64,000 bases of DNA from Saccopteryx bilineata (taxonomy: Eukaryota > Chordata > Mammalia > Chiroptera > Emballonuridae). The position numbers and the translations under genes are program-made. The notes below the pieces were generated by a model, which worked only from the letters and a program-made list of their open reading frames with translations, did not search any database and was not told the DNA's origin. This document shows, piece by piece, positions 13,101 through 22,100 of this stretch (the first letter of the stretch is position 1; each line of letters starts with the position of its first letter). The stretch lies in NCBI RefSeq assembly GCF_036850765.1, contig NC_089495.1, positions 203,175,847-203,239,846 on the forward strand. The letters run 5' to 3'.

Positions 13101-16100
13101 TGATTTGCTTCTCATATGGGCCTTGATTGGGGGGGGGGGTGTCCAGCTGAGCCAGTGATCCCTTGCTCAAGCCAGCAACTGTGGGATCATGTTTATAATG
13201 CCATACTCAAGCCAGTGACCCCGCCCTCAAGCTGGATGAGCCTGTGCTGAAGCCAGTGACCTTGGGGTTTCGGACCTAGGGCTTCAGGTTCACAGGTTGA
13301 CACTCTACCAACTGCGCCACCACCAGTCAGGTCCATTTTGTCTTTGGTTCCTGGCACACAGTTCCTAAAACCTTTGGAATCTCTGGGATGATGAAAGTGT
13401 CTTTGAGATGACTGGTGGCTGGGAGCACCTAAATGGCTTCAGGATAGGGGCTGGTCATCGGAAAGGTTAAGCCATGATTCGATGATTGGGATTGTCATAT
13501 ACACCCTTTAACCACCACCCTCTCCCTGGGGAATGGGGTTGGAGATTGAGTTCAATCACCAGTGGCCAGTGATTTAATCAGTCACACCTGCATTGTGAAG
13601 CCACTATAAAAACTCATCAATGATATGGGTTTGGAGAGCTTCTGGGCTGGCGAACAAATCAGGATGTTGGGAGAGTGGTGTGCCCAGGGAGGGCATGGGA
13701 GTTCTGCACCAGCCTTCCTTCCCTGTTCATCTTTTCCATTTGCTGTTTCTGTGTTACAAACTGGTAATAGTTAAGTACTTTCCTGAGTTCTGAGTCAGTC
13801 TAGCAAATTATTGAACTGTTGGGGGAAGGGGTTTTGGGACTCTCTGAATCTGTTGCCACATCAGACGTGTGGGTAACCTGGGGACCAGGTACTTGTGCCT
13901 GGCCTCTGGAGTGACAGTCTTGTAGGACTGAGCCCTTAAACCTGAGGAGTCTGTCACTGACCAGGTAGTTTCAGAATTGAAGTGAATTTTTTTTTTTTTT
14001 TTTTTTTTCATTTTTCTGAAGCTGGAAACAGGGAGAGACAGTCAGACAGACTCCTGCATGCGCCCCACCGGGATCCACCCGGCACGCCCACCAGGGGCGA
14101 TGCTCTGCCCACCAGGGGGTGATGCTCTGCCCCTCCGGGGCGTCACTCTGTTGCGACCAGAGGACCAGAGCCACTCTAGCGCCTGGGGCAGAGGCCAAGG
14201 AGCCATCCCCAGCGCCCGGGCCATCTTTGCTCCAGTGGAGCCTTGGCTGCGGGAGGGGAAGAGAGAGACAGAGAGGAAGGCGTGGCGGAGGGGTGGAGAA
14301 GCAAATAGGCGCTTCTCCTGTGTGCCCTGGCCGGGAATCGAACCCGGGTCCTCCGCACGCTAGGCCGACGCTCTACCGCTGAGCCAACCGGCCAGGGCCA
14401 GAATTGAAGTGAATTATAGGTCACCTAGTTAGTGTCAGAGAGTCGAAGAATTGGTATACCAAAAAAAAAAAAAAAATGTATTTGGTGTCAGGAGGAAACC
14501 CCTCCTCCCCAATGATCGCATCAGAATTTTTTAGGAACTTTAAAATATTCCTTTTACTTGTTCCTGCTAAAGATGGTCAGTCAAAAGATTTAAGAATCTG
14601 TGTGACCAGGTGGTGGCACAGTGGATAGAGCATTGACCTGGGATGCTGAGGTCCCAGGTTCGAAACCCCAAGGTCAACAGCTTGAGTGTAGTATCATAAA
14701 TATGACCCCTAAGGTTGCTGGCTTGAGCAAGGGGGTCACTAACTTGGCTCTAGTCCCCCAGTCAAGGCACATATGAGAAACAATCAATGAACAACTAAGG
14801 TGCTGCAACTACAAGTTGATGCTTTTCATCTCTCTCCCTTCCTGTCTCTCTGGCTAAAAAAAAAAAAAAAAGATTTCAAAATCTTAAAAGTTTCCCAGGT
14901 GATTCTGACAGTGTCTGGTCTGGAAACATGGAAACTAATTTAAGATCCCAAGACTGGTGATTAAAAAGGAAGGAAAAGATCCCACACAAGTGTCTTGAAT
15001 TTCCAGTGCAAATGACAGGGGACTCTAAGCCATTTTGGCTCACCTGTGAGAGACTTTTTTTGTGTGTGTGTGTGTGACAGAGACAAAGAGAGGGACAGAT
15101 AGGGACAGATTGGAAGGCGGAGAGATGAGAAGCATCAATTCTTCGTTGTGGCTCCTTAGTTGTTCATTGATTGCTTTCTCATGTCCCTTGACCAGGGGTT
15201 TGGGGGGGCGCTACAGCAGAGTAAGTGACTCTGCTCAAGCCAGCGACCCTGAGCTCAAGCCAGCGACCTCAGTGTTTCGAACCTGAGACCCCTGCGTCTC
15301 AGTCTGATGATCTGTCCAGTGATCTATCCACTCCGCCACCACCTGGTCAGGCAATGTGAGAGATGTTTCTTACATGTAACTTCAGTTTTGAGTATTTTCT
15401 CTAAAAGGATGTCAGCTTACGTCATTTTTTTTTAAGTCTTAGTATCAAAATATTAAAACTCTTATCTTAATTTCTTAGGATCTTAAGATTGAAAGTGATA
15501 TTCAAGAACCAGCTGAACCAGAGGACGACCTCGATATTATGCTTGGCAATAAGAAGAAGAAAAAGAAGAATGTCAAGTTCCCAGATGAGGATGAAGTTCT
15601 AGAGAAAGATGAAGGTAATATTGGGGACTCAGCAGTTTCCAGGTTACTCAAGCTTTTGGCCTCATCTCTTTGATGAGTGGGCTTCTTTTTAAATTTCTTC
15701 TTGCCTCTTATTTCCACCTGATTATGGAAGCTAAGGGGAAAGTTTCTAACGTTAACAGTTAATGATTTCATGGGATAAGATGTGGCGGTCCTCATGTGGA
15801 TTCAGGTAATTGGGAAAATTACTGTAACTGAATTTTAAATGTTAAAAATTTTGTTTTGTTAAGAGTGCTGTTTTATTAGTTTTTAAGTGCCATAGCATCC
15901 TTAAAGAACTTGACTGTAGTTAGCAAATGGATTTTTATGGTGTGGATGTTTCTGAAATGTTTCAAAACAATCAGATGTTTTTAATCTAATTATCTCAATG
16001 CAATTATTTGATCTTGTGTTAAATCAAGAAACAGTTTGGTGTGTGTCTTTGTTATCACAAATTCCTAACTAGAGAGACTGTCTTTAAGGAACAAGAGGTT

Positions 16101-19100
16101 GTTTGTGAAAGTTGAAGCCTTTATGCTTGAGACTGTAGTGCAGTTCTGGGAGGGAAGACAAATGTCTTTGACACTCATTTCTCTAGATCTGCCTCTACCC
16201 TTCATTCTTAGTCTTTGTTATCTGTAGCTTTAGAAGATGAAGACAGCAAAAAAGATGATGGTATCTCATTCAGTAACCAGTCAGGCCCTGCTTGGGCAGG
16301 CTCAGAAAGAGACTACACGTATGAGGAGGTAAGATCAATTCTGTTACAGAAAGGAGCTAAGCTATTCACTAGAACTGAGAAAAGCAGGATAAACGTTCGT
16401 TGAATTAGAAGGGCCACGAAGTGCAGCCTGATCGTGAAGCGACTCAGAGAGGCCACACAGACAGTGCAGTGTTGCCCGATGCCTTCACTTGGGGCGGGGC
16501 AGTCATTCTAGTACTCACTGTTCCCATATGAATCCACTAACTTCTAAGGACAGGAAGATGGAGCCCCTGGGTTGGGAGGGGGGAGCAGTGGGGTAAGGAA
16601 GTGGCTAATTTGGGGCCCAGAGGTAGTCTTGTTTGGGCTTTCCTGAGTCTTTTCAGTGTGTCCTATACTTTCCCATAGAATCATCAGAATTAGTAGGGGT
16701 TTGTTTGTTCACTAACTTTGAAATATGAATCACTGAGCACTCATAATAGACTAGATCCTGGTTGAGAATTGAGTCCTGCTTTCAAGGAGCTCCCAGAACA
16801 TGCAGTGATGTGTGTGTATTTTTAATAAAAAGTGAAGTTTGCTCTGCTTAAAGGTAAGCAAAGATTCAGGTATAGTCCTGCTATCAGAAAGAATGTACAT
16901 GCATACCACTTTATCTCTGTAGCTACTGAATCGAGTGTTCAACATCATGAGGGAAAAGAATCCAGATATGGTTGCTGGAGAGAAAAGGAAATTTGTCATG
17001 AAACCTCCACAGGTCGTCCGAGTAGGAACCAAGAAAACTTCTTTTGTCAACTTTACAGATATCTGTAAACTGTAAGTTGGTAATGGAGACTCGCATTCCA
17101 AAAACCAGATTCTCAGTATAGTTTATGCTAAAGGTCCTTATTGAGGACTTTTTTGCAGGTAGAAAGAGAATGCATAGCTGTTAAAGTTGGGTTGATGGAA
17201 GTCAGATTTCAAATCTCTCGGTTCTTCTACTCACAGGTCTCAGGGCTGGCTTTTTTTTGTTTGTTTGTTTTGTTTTTTGTTTTCCGAAGCTGGAAACGGG
17301 GAGGCAGTCAGACAGACTCCCGCATGCGCCCGACCGGGATCCACCCTGAATGCCCACCAGGGAGCGATGCTCTGTTGCAACCAGAGCCACTCTAGCACCT
17401 GAAGCAGAGGCCATGGAGCCATCCTCAGCGCCCGGGCCAACTTTGCTCCAGTGGAGCTTTGGCTGCGGGAGAGGAAGAGAGAGACAGAGAGGAAGGAGAG
17501 GGGGAGGGGTGGAGAAGCAGATGGGCGCCTCTCCTGTGTGCCCTGGCCGGGAATCGAACCCAGGACTTCCGCACGCCAGGCCGACGCTCTACCACTGAGC
17601 TAACCGGCCAGGGCCTCTCAGGGCTGGTTTTATCAGGGGTGAGAAGCCAGTTCATGCTGCTGCATGAGAGTGGATCCTCCCCAGATGGCGTGAAGTGAGG
17701 AGACTCGATGTAGTCATCAGGAGCCTGGCGAGCCCATGGCGGTAGAGAAGCTTGAGGCTGGACTGTGCCTACCAAGCAAAGGAGCCCCTGCAAAGGGCTA
17801 AATTTGGTGTGCCTCTTCTTGGATGGTCATTGCCAAGACATAGTGGAAGAGATTTCCGTTCTTTTTTTTGACAGAGAGAGAGATGTACAGACAGGAAGGG
17901 AGATGAGAAGCACCAATTCTTCATTGCAGCACCTTAGTTTTTCACTGATTGCTTTCTAATATGTACCTTGATCAGAGGGCTTGGGCTCAAGCCAGCAACC
18001 TTTGGCCTGAAGCTTGTGACCATGGGGTCACATCTATGGTCCCACGCTCAAGCCAGTGACCTTGGGGTTTCAAACCTGGGCCCTCTGCGTCCCAGCCTGA
18101 TGCTTTATCCACTGTGCCACCGCCTGGTCAGGGGAGAGTTCCGCTTCCTTAATTACCATCACATTTCATGCCTCCTAACTCCAGCCACTCACTGTCTGGC
18201 CTGGCTCTTCTCAGCTTCTAGCAGGTTCCTTAGGGCAACTGATCTTATCTATTGTTTGTTCCTCAGTTTCATAAATGATACTTGCTTATTGCTTATCTGC
18301 CACCAAGGGCAAACAATAGTAAAAAAGAAAAGAGAAGATAATCACTAAAAATTACATCACCCAGAGATAACCACTTGTTTTTATTTATTTTCTTTTTTTT
18401 TTCAGACAGGGAGAGATGAGAAGCATCAATTCTTTGTTGTGGCACCTTAGTTGTTCATTGGTTGCTTTCTCATATGTGCCTTGATGGGGTAGGGGGGATT
18501 CTAGCTAAGGTAGCGACCTTTGGGCTTGAGCCAACAACCTTGGGCTTCAAGTCAGCGACCTTGGAGTCATGTCCGTGAGCCCACGCTCAAGCTGGCAACC
18601 TTGGGATAACCACTTATTTTCATGGCTTATGTCATTACTTAAAAGATTTTAGATTATTTTGCTGGTGACAACATTATATGCTCATTATACAAAAATTAGA
18701 AAGTAACAGGCGTGCTGCCCTGGGGTGGCTCAGTGGGTGAAGCACTGTCCCAGCACGCCAGAGGTTGCAGGTTCGATCTCCAGTCAGGCCATGTACAGGA
18801 AGCAGTGAGTACACAAGTGAGAGCAACAACTAAGTGAAACATGCTGATGCTCCTTTCTCTCTCCCTCCTTTCTTCTCCCATTCTCTCAAGTCACTGGGAA
18901 GAAAAACATATATCCACTGAAGAAAATTATATATAAGTCTAGTCATTAAGAGATAGGTAATCAGCCTGACCAGGCGGTGGCACAGCAGATAGAACATTAG
19001 CCTGGAATGCTGAGGCCCCAGGTTCAAAACCCTGAGGTCGTCGGCTTGAGTGCAGGCTCACTAGCTTGAGCATGGGGTTGCTGGCTTAAGTATGGGATCA

Positions 19101-22100
19101 CAGAAACGACCCCAGGGTCGCTGGCCTGAGCAGGGCGTCATTGGGTCAGCTGGAGCCCCCGATTGAGTCACATACAAGAAAGCAACCAATGAACGACTAA
19201 GGAGCTGCAACAAAGAACTGATGCTTCTCATCTCTCTCCCTTCCTGTCTGCGTGTCCCTATCTGTCCCTCTCTCTGACTCGCACACACACAAAAAAGGGT
19301 TTTACAGTTATCTTTGTATCTGATTCATTTTCCTAGAAAAAGATGTTACCATCTAAAGCTGTTTACCTTTCTTTTTTTTTTTTCTGTATTTTTCCGAAGC
19401 TGGAAACAGGGAGGCAGTCAGACAGACTCCTGCATGTGCCCGACCGGGATCCACCCGGCATGCTCACCAGGGGGCGATGCTCTGCCCATCTGAGGCGTTG
19501 CTCTGCTGCAATCAGAGCCATTCTAGTGCCTGGGGCAGAGACCACAGAGCCATCCTCAGCGCCCCCGCAAACTTTGCTCCAGTGGAGCCTTGGCTGCGGG
19601 AGAGGAAGAGAGAGACAGAGAGGAAGGAGAGGGGGAGGGGTGGAGAAGCAGATGGGCGCTTCTCCTGTGTGCCCTGGCTGGGAATCGAACCCAGGACTCC
19701 TGCACACCAGGCCGACGCTCTACCACTGAGCCAACCAGCCAGGGCTGTTTACCTTTCTTGTGTCCATGGTCTTAGACATTTACTCATATGAATGTGCAGC
19801 ATTTATAAATAAAATGTAATACTGTTTTTATGGACTTTAAAATGTATCGTATATCTTTATTTCAGAGTTTGATGAACTGTTTTATAAAGTTCACTTTATA
19901 ATAGAATAGTCACAAATTAAAACTGAACAAGTTGGTTTTTTAGAAGTTTGGTTAGATTTCCATAGAGGACAATTTATATATCCCACTTTCTTTTTAGATT
20001 ACATCGTCAGCCCAAACATCTCCTTGCATTTTTATTGGCTGAATTGGGTACAAGGTAAGAAACTATATTCACATTATATATAGTATTACTGGACGACGCG
20101 AGTGGCACAGAAAAAAACATTGAAACAAGGACCCATAATTAGTTACTTCCTTGTCTTAAGGGCTCACCTGTTGGAGGCACCATGCCAGTCCATCCCCAAT
20201 TGGGGGCCAGGATCCCATGGAGTTTGACCATAAGTGCTAAGAAGCCAACTATCCCTTTAAAAATAATGACGATTAACACATGGAGCATCTTAGGTACCAT
20301 TTGTCTTTATAAGTTCCATAACTTAGTAGAAACTAATATTACCCCTGTCTTAAAGAGTTGGAAACAGGTTCAGTGAAGTTGTAGTTGGTCACACAGCTAG
20401 TTATAGCACAGTCAGCATGACTTAATGCTGTGCTCTGCCGGCAGTACAGAGACAACAGATGTTCTGTTCTGTCCTGTCCTGCTCTGAAACTCAGTTTGTT
20501 GGAACTGGCTACACTTGCTGTGGGGTTAAGGAGTAATTTACTTGACTAGTGGTAGATATGTGGGCTCTGTTATAGAAGAATTATGTTTTAAATGTTACAG
20601 CTAGTGGTGTATTTCCTACTTCTCAGAAAATTTAATTTTTGAAGAGGTGGGTAAATTATAACAAGTTGTGACCAGTGAACTTAAGGTCGCTGGACTTAAT
20701 ATAGGGATTTCTTTTGACAGTGAATGAAAGAAAATTTCCTGTATCAAGCACTGGAATGCTACTGTAGCCTAGAGATTAAGGGTTTCAGTTCGTGGAGGAT
20801 AGTGATCAAGTTCAAGAAAAATCGCGGGAGATTCTTGCAGAAGTCATTTTTATAGTGGTATATGGAACAAATAAAAGTTTAATGCTACCTGGCTAATTTT
20901 GTTTCACACTGTGATTTATAATTGTCAATAAATAATGTCAAGCCTAGAGCTTTGTCCTCTCAAAGTACTTCTTTTCAGTAGTTTCTCTTATAAGCACCAT
21001 TGGCGATATGTTGAACTGTCACCACAATGCCTTTTTTTTTTTTTTTTTTTTTTTTACAGAGAGGGACAGACAGACAGGAACGGAGAGATGAGAAGCATCA
21101 GTCATCAGTTTTTTTTGTGACACCTTAGTTCAGATTGCTTTCCCATACGTGCCTTGACCGCGGGCCTTCAGCAGACCGAGTAACCCCTTGCTCAAGCCAG
21201 TGACCTTGGATCTAGCTGGTGAGCTTTTGCTCAAACCAGATGAGCCCGCGTTCAAGCTGGCAACCTCGGGTTCTAGAATCTGGGTCCTTCGCATCCCAGT
21301 CCGGTGCTCTATCCACTGCGCCACCGCCTGGTCAGGCACCCCAATGCTTTTAGGACATTTTCATCAGCTATGACAAAATACAGGGGTGGGCAAAAGTAGG
21401 CTTACAGTTGTGAGTACAAGTAATGGAGTTTATTCTGGTATTACTATTGTGTTTGCTATCTGAACAACTGTAAACCTACTTTTGCCATCCCTTTATTTGG
21501 TGAGTTTTTGAAGATAGATCCTACTTTGCACATGGTGTATATTCAATAAAAGGGTGATTTTCCTTGTTGAATGAATGGGCCATCACACACACTTAAAGAA
21601 TCAGTTTGTTTCAGACTTAAAATCAGCCTGACCTGTGGTGGCGCAGTGGATGGGGCGTTGACCTGGAGATGCTGAAGTCGCCGGTTCGAAGCCCTGGGCT
21701 TGCCTGGTCAAGGCACATATGGGAGTTGATGCTTGCTAAAATCAATTACCTGACCTGTGGTGGCGCAGTGGATAAAGTGTCGACCTGGAACACTGAGGTC
21801 ACCAATTCTAAGCCCCAGGCTTGCCTGGTCAAGGCACATATGAGAGTTGATGCTTCCTGCTCCTCTCCCCTTTTTCTCTCTCCTCTAAAAAAAAAAAAAA
21901 AAAAAAAAAAAGAATAAAAAACTTAAAAAAAAATTATAGATCTGATTTGTTGCTGGAGCCTTAATTGGTTGAAATTGGATTAAGTGTTAGGAAATATGCA
22001 TAGTTCATCAGGTACCTACTTAATTAAAAAGAAAATTTGAGGGGGAAAAAACGAAAGAAAATTTGAGGAACCAGCACTGCTTCTATTATAGAACTTATCA

